NCBI GenBank assembly: GCA_014871385.1
Contig: CM026428.1
Location: 82,153 to 146,152, forward strand
Direction of reading: 5' to 3'
DNA from: Ceratodon purpureus
Lineage: Eukaryota; Streptophyta; Bryopsida; Pseudoditrichales; Ditrichaceae
DNA: 64,000 bases
A model generated the notes under the pieces. It saw only the letters and a program-made list of their open reading frames with translations, had not been told where the DNA came from and did not search any database. Below, piece after piece: positions 30,531 through 41,642 of the stretch (its first letter is position 1; every line of letters starts with the position of its first letter). The position numbers and the translations under genes were made by a program.

Positions 30531-33206
30531 TTTCAAACCTAAACCATTTAAGCTTGATCGCAATTTGAATTCTGTTTCTGTTGGGAGGGAATCTCGCAAC
30601 ATTGATCGTCATAGTCGGGGACAGTATTGAGATTGATAGAAGCACAATCTCAAGCGATTATAGGTATACCACATGTTACAGGATAGGCCGAAAGACACAG
30701 ATAGTTCGTGAACTTCAAAGTGTAGCCTATATACTATAGCTGTTTGCACGAACAATGCAATAAACATCGTTATTGTCTAATGTTCGCAGAGCATTTTTTA
30801 ATGTAAGCAGTCCAGCGTGTTCTAAATTCACCAGATTTCACATATGAACTGACTTCTGCAGGTATAGCGGTGAATTGCATTTGTCCGGGATCGAACCGGC
30901 GTCTTCAAAATGAACAGTTGTCTCTTCTCAAAATGCAGCGAAGTTCATCTACGTCGATGAAAAAGTCATAACTCCGATGTTTTCTGTCGACACACGTGGC
31001 AGGGTAATAGACGACCACGTAGGCAAAAAGAATTTATCACTTAACCCTCTACATGGCTACATGGCTACATGGCGTAAGAATGCCCATCGGCAAAAAATTA
31101 CAGAGATTGCAAAACTTTTCATGGATGTCGTAATATCTGTCGAAGGGATCCACAGCAACATCCAACTTTCACCTCTCGGGATGAAGTCACGCCTCGGGCA
31201 GGTCGTCGGGCCAGTGAAGACGTATTTGGAAACCTCGAAGAAACAGAGGGGGGCCCTCGTCTCATCCTTTCGACCGCGCGCCATAGGTTTCACTATCGCA
31301 AAACACCGTTCCAGAGCAGTGATTGACCGGAGAATCTGATTGGCCCTAGACGGTTGCTCAAATGACTCCCAGACCACCGAAGGTCGTCAGGCCCAGGTCG
31401 TCATGGACAAAATTGTACTAGTGCCTCTTTGCTCTAACACTATCTGATTGCACATTTCGTCAGCTTATAAGTACTACACTTTCAAGGCTGCATATTTTTA
31501 GTTTTCTCTGTTATCATGGTTATTTTATTATTGTTGTTTTTTTAAATCCCCCCGTACGCTCCACATCAAGAATGCAATTTTGTGAGCAGCAAACACTGAG
31601 CATAGATTTTTTTTTTTGTGAATTTTTTTGAATTTTTCACGTAATCTAAATCCCATTAAAAACATGTGGAACATAGGCTTTTAAAAATTTTGCTTCTTTC
31701 TCACAAAACACCAATAAATAAGCAAGAATTGATAAAAAGAATCAAAAAGTACGGGATGAATTTCCCTCACAGCAATTGAAAAGCCTCATTTCAACTATAT
31801 CCAATCGTATTAAAGTAGTAATTTCAACTAGGGGTGGAAATATTAGTTAGAAGATAGTATATTAGGAAAGTACAAATGCTTGTTTAGTTTTCAGGTTTAG
31901 ATGTATATATTTTTGTAGTATTGAAGTAGACTTCACTAGCATTCCAATACAATTCGAAATTCCAAAATTCATCAATTTTTGAGTTAGTTCTTGCATTCCA
32001 AAATTATCGAGTTTATTCCACTCTACTGTGATTTCGATTGGAATTCGAAAGCACTGTAAGGTAGGAATACTAGAAACGGTGAAAATAAGGTGATTCGACC
32101 AGAAGGAATGGAGTTAGAAATTATGTGAAATTTTTTGAGATGAAGAAGAAGAAATGATGAAGAATGCAACTTGTTTTGTACTTTTATTCCCCTTAAATAA
32201 TTCTCTAGAATTTCTCAAAGTGGGAAGTTCATCAAACCCCCTTCTTGTATACTAGACTCTTCTTAAGCCAATCGTGATGGTATTCTAAAACGGTTAACTA
32301 ATATCATGGAAAAGTGAACGTAAGAAAACCACAATTGACATTATATGGCAAAACCTCATTGGTCCACCAAAACTTCTCCATTTTAAATCCACCATGTCCC
32401 TGTTTCACTGTGGCTCTACTGCACACTTTGTGGGGCTTGATCGGTTTATGGTATTCCTACCTTGTACCCCACTATACGCTTCAGCTTCCCCACAATCCGG
32501 CATTTCTCTGAGTCCACACCCCATTATTATAATTTTGAACCATACCCTATTTAGAATACAATTGCTTGTAATTCACAGCTAGATGATCAGATTGGAACAG
32601 AATGTGTTGTTGGAAAGGTTTGCTACTGAATACCATTTATTGTTTGGACATCACATGATTTAAGTAACACATGCCCTTCAAATACAGTAAAAATGCTCTG
32701 TATTTGCCATGAAGGCATGCTCTGACGTTTAGGGATTAACATCACTATTCTAAATCTACTGGGGACGTATGGACCATAGATGATATCCTCCTTAAGCACA
32801 GGGATCCCAAAACTACTACAGGGCATTTGGTGCAATTTAGGTCAATGCTACAGTAACATGATACATTGTCCGACAGTGTTCCCAGATGCTGAAAAAGCAC
32901 ATAATAAAGTTGATGGGGAAGGCAAAACAAAGTATCACATCCAGCCATGAGTATAGTGCAACATTAAATGTCAATGTGGAGAGATTCGGAGCCAGAGTGT
33001 GACCGAAGGCATGGTTCATGAGAAATGCAAATTCCATCTTCCGTTGGACACTGGCCTTCAGCTGCGCAGCCGCTATGCTATGGTAGTGCATCCACTGAAG
33101 TCTCTCCCAACGTCATTCTGAACTTGGGTCGCTGGCTCTGGCTCTGGACCTCACTCTGGGTCTCTTGGCCAAAAACGGTGAGCATCCACAAGGAACCATG
33201 CTAAGC
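30531..33206. other. AT-rich stretch downstream of CACTA and ACD11 genes
   Basis: No supported gene. A 120-codon frame at 30977-31339 has no recognisable features. The part near 33207 should contain the 3' UTR of the minus-strand ACD11-like gene. Confidence 0.5.
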
Positions 33207-34416
33207 CTACCAGTCTGTGCCGAGCTCGTTGGTTACGAACACATTGTTCACATACTCAACCACTGGAGTAGCAGATTTTACAAATTCTTCGATGTGAGTC
33301 CTGGCCGAGTCCTCTGGCAACACCACAAAGCCAACATAGTGATACAGGTCTGTCAGTAGCATAAATATGGGCATACGCCTGAATAAGTTTAAGAAGAGTA
33401 GTAGAAGTTACCTTCTTCATGCAATTTTTTCAGGAACTGGGACTTGGTGGGCAACATGAACATGCCCGCACTCACAGCCTTGCGGATAGTCCAGCTATGG
33501 TGCGGAGCAAACACTTGATCATAGGCTTTGGATGCGGGCTCCTTCAACGAATTCCCTCTGTCAACCCACGCTAACCCCTTGCATCAGCAAAACCTAACTT
33601 ACAAAACAACATCGACCAGGCTTGAAACAGCTACATTATTGAATCGGAATGCAAGAATAAACTAACGGAATGTAAAATGGCCAGTCCAGGTTCAAATCCT
33701 CAACACTTCTCACAGCATCCCGTTTGATGAACACAGACAAACCCTACTGCAACCTCCTGCAAAGGAACGGAACTTTTGGCAATGAAGGAGGCTTACTCGG
33801 TGACAAGAATGTGCTCGAACAACACCCTGACCATGTCCACACCTCGCAGCACTCGCAGCAGATTTCGTGTATGGCTTCCCCCATTTCGTACGGTGTCGTT
33901 TCTTATATCTTGGCCTATCATAGCCGTCAATGTCTCATATTCCTTCGCTGCTCCACACAAATCATGCACCTGCAGGACCATGAAAAGCATTAAATTACCT
34001 CTCGGGCCTAGCAATTCTTCCTGTTCGAATCCTCAACGGGTCAGGTGCAGACTCGTTAAAAGAATTTTGACCTGTCGGTGGAGCCCATGTGAAAATCAAG
34101 TCAGAAATATACCGGATCGCCAAAACGCTGAGAAGGAGGGAGGGAGGGAGGGAGGGAGGGAGGGGGCAAAATGACGGCAATCCCAGTGGGAGGGAGGGGA
34201 GCGTGAAGCACTCACTTTGGCAACGTAGTCCTTCTCCGCAAACTTGAAAGCGATGCCGAGGCAGCCAAAGAGTGGCGAGATGAGGGAGCAGCCAGAGGAG
34301 AAAGAGCGTAGCGTCAACGCGGCATGGCCGTCGCCCAACTCCGCCTGCAGTCCCTTCCACGCCGTGGCAATGGCGAACAAAGGCCGATCAGTAGCCTCGC
34401 CGCCGTTCGACCCCAT
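33207..34416 (-). CDS. ACD11: ACD11-like ceramide-1-phosphate/sphingolipid transfer protein
   Basis: Four exons, complement(33207-33349, 33412-33557, 33797-33969, 34216-34416), join in phase to an intact 220-residue protein. Arabidopsis ACD11 is 206. All introns are GT-AG. Exon 1 codes SGCSLISPLFGCLGIAFKFA with Asp63 in EKDYVAK. Exon 2 codes GGSHTRNLLRVLRGVDMVRV with the two Arg of the headgroup site. Exon 3 codes FAPHHSWTIRKAVSAGMFML with the conserved His. The C-terminus is FVTNELGTDW, matching the family's LGIDW-type end. Proteins of this GLTP-fold family move ceramide-1-phosphate between membranes, and plant mutants show accelerated cell death. The start MGSNGGEATDRP is chosen because homology begins soon after it. 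It is the one clearly functional host gene here. Confidence 0.93.
34135..34167. repeat. (GGGA)n run in intron 1 of ACD11-like gene
   Basis: GGGA repeats of about 33 bp, 50 bp downstream (in gene sense) of the exon 1 donor. On the sense strand this is a (TCCC)n polypyrimidine run. Confidence 0.9.
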
Positions 34417-34436
34417 CTCCCAATTGCACGCCCTCG

Positions 34437-34473
34437 GGAGGGAGGGAGGGAGGGAGGGAGGCAGGCAGGCAGG
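34437..34473. repeat. (GGGA)n/(GGCA)n run in 5' leader of ACD11-like gene
   Basis: A second GGGA run followed by GGCA units lies 21 bp upstream of the start codon, probably in the 5' UTR or core promoter. Confidence 0.88.
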
Positions 34474-35733
34474 GATGGAGCACTCCTCGGGGCTCGGTTC
34501 ACAAATATACGAAGGTGAAGTTAGTGTCGGGGCCGCAAGTCTGGGCAGGCACAAGAATTAACTCAACTTTAGATTGGACGAGCTGACACTCTGCGAGGGA
34601 CGCTCACGCGCAGAGTCCAGACGTCCAGACAGAGCGAGACGACAGAAATCACCTTCAATACTACGGAACAATTTCCAACCATGTCCATTTTCCGTCAGAC
34701 CCTGCCCACTGCCCACTGCCCACTGCTATTCCATATCATTCCACCGGTTTAGGTCAAATTTGGCAAGTGTGGGCTTTTGTACAACTTGGTAGGGTTTTCA
34801 AGTGTTTCCACTTTTCTGTATTCAACACATAAGGTAGAGACACCTAAAACCCACCGGTTAAGAGATTTCCCACTGATATTGGAGGTGTATAAGTTGAGGG
34901 AGATTTTTCCTTGAAGGGGAAATAGGTTTAACGAGAAATGCAACTTTAAATTTCATGTTTGCTTCAATATTTAATTTACTATGAATTTTTAAAGCCATTT
35001 TTTGTGTAATACATATAACTGATATGTAGGCCCACCTAAAACCAACCACCATGACACCAAAACTTGATCACTCTACTGCAACCAGAATATTCCCATATGA
35101 CTTCCTTTCTATCAATCATGCTTCATATTTTCTTCTAGATCTTCCAAGATTTTAAATATGAAAACTTGTCGGAATTGGAGAAGTCTACTAATCGTTTATG
35201 GGGACTCGGTCGACTATGGGTGCCTCAACCTTAACCAAGGTGGGCGTGCGCGAGCCTACATGCAAGCTTCCAGCACCTTGAGGACAAAGAAATATAGGCA
35301 GATCAGGTAGGAATGTAGACCACATGGTCCATGAGACAAACAAAAGACACGGATGATGAAGTTGTTGTAGATGAAGTAATGTTGTCAAATTTTTCAATTC
35401 ATCCATAAAGCATACAAAAGAAAATTATGTGAAATACAATTTATTACACATATGTATTTTATACAAACAAATACAAAGTTTAAAGTATGCACCATCTATG
35501 AGACTAATCACTTGTATCAACTACAAAGAAGCATCTCCGCAACCGGCTGCCTCAATGGCTCTTTGCATCGATTTGGCTCTATCTCAACATTTTCTTCTTA
35601 TGTCATCAACCTTGACACAAAATCAAAAACTAAACTTTTGTTTTGTTCCTTTGTAAATACACATTCGATGCACACTAAAATCCTAAATTAGTAAATTGAA
35701 GTTTCACAACACCTGGCCACTGCCATATCGTAT
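34474..35733. other. Upstream region of ACD11-like gene, then AT-rich DNA
   Basis: The first 200-300 bp should hold the promoter of the minus-strand gene. Beyond that the DNA becomes AT-rich, with short frames only. Nothing else supported. Confidence 0.45.
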
Positions 35734-36665
35734 GTCAAAGGCAGCTTTGGTGTTTTCTTGTCAAATAATTAATTAATTTATAATTTTAGTGTTGACGCCT
35801 AAAAATACTATACTCTAAATTTCGGCAATTTTCTTTTTCAATTTTTTAAAATTCATCTCAAAAAGTCTTACTTAAATATTCTACTAAAGTTTTTATCATG
35901 TTGAAGTCTTTTGCATTGGATGACAAGATAGATGTGAGGGGGAGTAGAGAATGCTCTATGCTTTATACAAGTAGAATGGAGTTGTGTCCAACAATGCATA
36001 TGGGAAATGTGAAATTTGAGGTGAAGCACCTAGTTAGTCTTGTTTTTTCTAGCACGCGTAACTTTTGCATAGAGTCTTCAAATGACAAAACAATTGTTGG
36101 AGGTGAAAGAATACTTGATTTATGAACTTTTCTTAGACCTACAAAATTTCAAAAAAGTTAATCTTCAATGCACAAATGACCTTCAAAAAACTGTTTTGAA
36201 CGCATTCTATTTTTTTAATCTTTACACAACTGCAATGATTTGTCCATATCTTTTGTATAGAGACTTATTTTAACACAAAACTTGTTGAAGCTCGAAGAAA
36301 AATTGATTTATCATCTTTTGTTAGTGAAACACAATTCTATAAAACTCCATCTTCTATGCTCAATTTGACTCCAAAAATTTGTCTACAACACATTTGAAAA
36401 GCCTCATTTAGAGTCTTGCTACTTCTAAACCCATATTCTTTGTGTACTAATGTAAGTGAGCTTGATTACAAAAGGAGCACATTCTCTCCAATGCAACTTG
36501 CACATATTTCAAATACAAGTAAATGTCTAATGAGAAGTGAATTTTTTTGACTTTCCAGCAATTTTGAAAAATAATTAATATTAAATTTGGCAAAAAATGC
36601 CAATAATTTTCCAAAATTTTTGGCATCTATTTTTGGAATTATTTTTTGCCAAAGCTGCCTTTAAC
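35734..36665. mobile_element. Non-autonomous 932-bp element with 17-bp inverted ends
   Basis: GTCAAAGGCAGCTTTGG at 35734-35750 is repeated in inverted form (GTTAAAGGCAGCTTTGG) at 36649-36665, with one mismatch. The interior is AT-rich and lacks a transposase. I could not define a target duplication, so superfamily is open. Confidence 0.45.
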
Positions 36666-37940
36666 CTACGGTAGTGAATGATGCCATCACCATCACCATT
36701 CAATAAAGACTATCTCTTGAAGACAATTGTTGTATCATGACTGGCTCCCAGCTTGGTCCTACAAATCTCCCTCATGTCTGAAATTGCCGTCTATGACATT
36801 CAATGACCTCGAGGTCGACACTAAGCTGGAACTCTTTACAACATTCAATATTGTGTATGCGCTGCGGCAGCACCTAATGGCAGGGTATGTGGCTCAAAAC
36901 CCGCGCGGCACATCAAATCGCAGTCTATACTTGTCTAAGCACGACGTACATTATAGCTTCCAATTTCAAATTTCTATGTACTTATGGTGTACATTTTAGG
37001 CCGAGTGGTTTTTGAGCCACCTACAAGCTCCCCTTCCAAAATTCATAACTAATTCAGTATTAATCCAAAATTAATTATTCCAATTGGTTCAATTTTCTGT
37101 ACACTTTATCCATCTTCCAAAATTAGATTCCTTCTATAGCTCCCTACCAAGCCTACCAATCTAAAATTTGAGCAATTTTTGAGCCACTGACTATAGTTGT
37201 CAAGAAAGAAATTCCAACGGGCTAAAACCATGTCTTTTAGGGCCGATTCAAACTGTTGCCAAACTTTGACAGTAGAAGTGTTCTAACCAATGAAATTACA
37301 TAAATGCACAAAGTTTCTCTTCTTCGCCTTCACACTAAAGGCCAAAGTCCAAGGAAGGCGCCTCCAAAAGAGCTTAGGAGGCAACACTTTTGAGAGATTA
37401 TGGCGCCAAGAGTTCGGCCTCTCGAGCAAAGTTTGGATTGAGCAAAATGCTTGACCCAATCTTCCGTCGAAAGGCCAAACTTTTTTTCATTAAAATATGC
37501 ACAAGAAGACAAGGCTCACGGGCTATTAAGAGTTGGCCATGCTCCACTAGCCTTGTCAAGTTCTATTTAATGAACTTTTTGACAATCATTGGCATTACAC
37601 TAATGCTGGTCCAAAAATAAATTGAACTTTAATCAGTCATAACTTTATCATAGCAATGTAGAAATTATGGATTTTTTTTTCACACATTCTTCACTAGTTT
37701 TACACCTTCCTTATTTTTTTCCAAAAATTTTGATTTTTTTTTTTTTTGATTTCAATAAATGGCTGAATATTCGGATCACGGGTCTTGGCCTTTGGACTTC
37801 TCCTTTGGGCCTTCACACTATGATCGGCCAAAGGCTTTGAACAAGTCAATTATTTTAATATACTTTTTCAGCCCAAAGGCTTCACCTCTCAACATAGTTT
37901 GGGCCAAGGAAGTGATGCTTCTCTTCTCGACTTTGGCCTA
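36666..37940. other. AT-rich non-coding stretch
   Basis: No gene supported. A GTGGCTCAAAACC word at about 36889 recurs inverted at about 37006-37020, a possible short MITE without a defined TSD. Confidence 0.4.
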
Positions 37941-38345
37941 AGGTCTAGCCACCCATAACCGATCACTTGAGGATTTTAGCATATGATATTAAAGTATATA
38001 ATTTTTTCAGGATTTTTCATGTGAGCAAACATAAAGTTCTTGTTGAATGCAAAAAAAATTGTAATTTTATTCCCATTATTCAAAAAGTTATAATTATTTG
38101 AAGTGAAAAGTTGCTCGTAACCCACAAGAAACCTATAGAGTGCTATATAACCGCTCACTCCTGGTGCATATAATTGTAGACAAAGAAAGTCATAAATTCT
38201 TTAACACAAATTGTAAGAACCACTAAGATATTTAGAAGCATTCACAAAAATTAGACATGATTGGAAATGCGTCAAGCCTATGACTATTTCTGTGTACCCT
38301 ACATGCTACCGATGGGGTCATGGTTGGTAATGGGTGGCTCGTCCT
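37941..38345 (+). mobile_element. TA-flanked MITE, copy a (405 bp)
   Basis: Begins AGGTCTAGCCACCCATAACC and ends GGTAATGGGTGGCTCGTCCT, an imperfect inverted repeat of about 20 bp, flanked by TA on both sides (37939-37940 and 38346-38347). TA duplications point to a Tc1/mariner-derived MITE. A second copy lies in opposite orientation at 38949-39367. Confidence 0.72.
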
Positions 38346-38948
38346 TAGTCTGAAACTGCCCTTAGTGAGTATACAAACTCATCATGGATTGACTGGGCAT
38401 GAAAATATGTTCCAACTTCAGCTTAGATTGAAAGAGTAATAAGGTCAACTGTTCTAAAACCACCACCTTGCTCATTTCTGACATGTAGACCTTTGGTGGT
38501 TTTGGGTATCATCATGAGTGAAAATTAGTACCACATGGTGTGAGAATGGGAAAACTTATTGTTCGGGTTTGGGTCACGAAGTGCTTTTTCCTTTAAATTT
38601 TTTTATCTATTTCAGTATTGGAAAGAAAATTTTGAAAAAATTTGCATTTTGTTAGAAAACAACTTTCCTACATGGGAAAAACATACCCCAAAAATAACCC
38701 TGCAAATAGAAGCTCAAAATCCTTAAGTTAGTGGTTTTAGGACAACCGACCTTAGTCCTACTAAACTTGTCGATACCAAGTTTTTTAATAAAGAACTCAT
38801 GCACAAACACAACCTTGGAGCACACTACATCGCTTTGTAAATATTGCTTGGTACTCCTCCCGGACCTCCTCCATGGTTTCATTCATTGCAAACATGAAAA
38901 ACCTTCACGTTATCAATATATGTAATCACAAATACAATTCTGACACTA

Positions 38949-39367
38949 AGGTCAAGCCACCCATTACCAACTAGGAACCTATCGACAGCATGCGGGGTAT
39001 ATAGAAATAGTCATGGGCTGGACCATTTCCAATCATGTCTATTTTTTGTGGATGCTTCTAAATAGGCTTAAGTGGTTCATTATTAGTGATTCTTACAATT
39101 TGTGTTAAAGAAATTCTGACTTTCTTTGTCCACAATTATATGCACCGGGAGTGAGCGGTTATGCAATACTCTAGATATTGGTTGTGGGTTCCGAGCAACT
39201 TTTCACTTCAAATAAATATAACTATTAAAATAGTGGGAATAAAATTATGGAACTTTTTGCATTCAACAAGACTTTATTTTTACACACATGAAAAATCCTA
39301 AACAAATTATATATCTTATTCTCATATGCTAAAATCCTTAAGTGGTCAGTTATGGGTGGCTCGACCT
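38949..39367 (-). mobile_element. TA-flanked MITE, copy b (419 bp, inverted)
   Basis: Reverse-oriented homologue of 37941-38345. Ends are AGGTCAAGCCACCCATTACC and GGTGGCTCGACCT, flanked by TA at 38947-38948 and 39368-39369. Internal matches include the AAAGTTGCTCGTAACCCAC/TTCCGAGCAACTTTTCACTT pair. Together the two copies can fold into a large hairpin with a 600-bp loop. Confidence 0.72.
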
Positions 39368-39779
39368 TACTTGCAATGTCAAATGGGTACAGATGTCAAA
39401 CCAATGCAGAAATAATCCAGATAAAGATGTAATTGGCATGCAGATAGTGATGATGAAATGGGCTATTGATGCCACCTAGTTCAAGGGCCTGTTTGATCTT
39501 GGACATCTGAAGTTGTTCATTAATAATCTCAAAATCATTTGAGCAAATTAGAAATTAAAGAAATATCAGCTCCACACTGCAAGATGAACAACCTAATGAT
39601 TATTTCATATTGTCCAGATAAAGTTATTTGCACTCACAAAACCCAGTTAGCCTTGCCGAATAATGAGCCTTCTACTTTGGTTTTGAAAGAAGTGCACACT
39701 ATTCAAATCGACATTGGCTTTGTGTAGCTATGGATCCAAAATTCATATGCACAAAAGAAAGTTTTGAGAAAGAGTAGAC

Positions 39780-41340
39780 TCTCTAGTTGCATTTTTGTAA
39801 GTTTATTCATTCATTCATTAAATCACTATAGATATTGGAGGAATGAATGAATTTTCTAATCACATGTGAGAGTGTATAAGCAAAAAATGGGAGAAGCTAG
39901 ACAACTCATAGTTGAGGATGGATGAACTCGAATTAGACAACTCTCAATTAATGATGGATGGATTTGATTTAGACAACTCCAAGTTGACAACATGTGCACA
40001 AGAGTTAGACACCGCCATATTTAAGGTGGTTTCCCCATTCCCAACTGGCTCCTTTCACCAACAGCTAGGAGTATTTTCCGCAATCAATGCTCTAGTGATG
40101 TTAGTTGTAGCATGAGTTCCAGTTGGTAGTGGGTTTTCTTTTGTTGGTTTTAGCACATGTAAGTGTGGTTATGGATTTGCTGTAGTTGGTTTAAGCATCT
40201 TTAGTACACAGAAAGAGGTATACCTATATGATGTGAATGGGATGGGTCATACTGCAACTTTGAAAATTTATAACTAATTCATTCTTCATCCAAAAATTAT
40301 GTTTCAACTTGTGTTGGATTCCATTTTTTCTTGCGTACCTCTAAAAAATAACAACACCAAATAATATCAATGGCTCATATCTGTATTTCTTATTCATATG
40401 TACAAGAGTTAAACAACTCAAGATGAGGTGCACTAAAATTAGATTACTTTGCCATATTTAGATGGTAAAGAAATAGCTTTACTTGATATATAGGAGTAAA
40501 AGATAGAAAAATCTATGAATCAAGAATAGAAAATAAAAGGATTGGAGATATCTACTCCAGTTCCTTTGAAAGGAAATAGGATATAAGGCTTGCGGGTAAG
40601 AAAGTGAGACGCTTCTTCTATAATTCCTTCTTTATGGTTAGATGGTTGAGCCTTAGATAATATATTTTGGTCTTTATTGTTTATAGTCGTTTTACAATTG
40701 GAATAGTTCAGGTAGCAAATTTTCTTATTTCATCTGGAAGGTACATATAGATATGTGATGGATGAATGAGTCTTCTAATCACATGTGGCAGTATGTAAGT
40801 ACAGTAAAGGATGAGAAGAGCTAGACAACTCTTAGTTGAAGATGGATGGAATAGAGTTAGACAACTCCAAGTTGACAACATGTGCACTACACTTGGACAA
40901 TTCCATATTTAGTACACTAGAGTTAAACCACTTCAAATTGAGAACATATATATATATATAAGACTTAATAGACAAGTTAAGATGAGGTGCAGTTAAATTA
41001 GACTATTCTATATCAGATAAGGTGCATTGGAATCAACATATTGATATAAAATGTTGATATTTAAATGATGAATATATATATAAATGATGAATATATATAT
41101 AATTACTATAGATATAAAAGTAAAGGACCTTAAGAGATAAAACCACTTCAAATACAGAAGCAAATAATAGAAAGATATATGAATAAGATTTTATTTTTGA
41201 ATAGAGAAAATAAAAAAACTAAAAGTAGAATCTAGTTCTTATGGGAAAAAACTAGGATACAAGGCTCGGGGGTGAGAAGGTAAACACACTTTTGATGTGA
41301 TCTTTTCTTTGTGGTTAGGTGGATGAGCTTCAAACCACTA
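39780..41340. repeat. Degenerate tandem duplication with AGTTAGACAACTC words
   Basis: Two related segments follow each other. TCTAATCACATGTG recurs at about 39855 and 40774, and AGACAACTCCAAGTTGACAA at about 39971 and 40859. A later block with GGATA(T/C)AAGGCT occurs at about 40569 and 41250. Unit lengths differ by indels. No coding potential. Confidence 0.6.
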
Positions 41341-41642
41341 TATTTGGCCCTTGTTTGTTTATAGTTATATGTTTATAATTATTATATACTAAGTTCTCCA
41401 TCTCATCTTAGTTTTCAATGTTAGTATTGTGAAGTATTTGCGCGAGTTGGTGGCAAACTTGTAGGAAGTTTCTTACATCTTGTTTTGAATTTTTTACGTC
41501 ATATCTATAGTTTCAATTCTAACTACTCCTCTTTGAAATTCTAAAAGTTAACAAAATGTCATGATACTAAATCATGGTAGTTCAATCATTTTATCAACAA
41601 CATTTTAGCTGGGTTTTGCAACTTCAAAGCTAAAGGGAGTCA

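Noticed and set aside
30977..31339. 120-codon plus-strand ORF
   Set aside because: No recognised domain, splice context or homologue in the window; composition is not distinctive enough to call a gene.
36889..37020. Short MITE with GTGGCTCAAAACC ends
   Set aside because: A 13-14 base inverted match is suggestive, but no target duplication or second copy is visible in the window.
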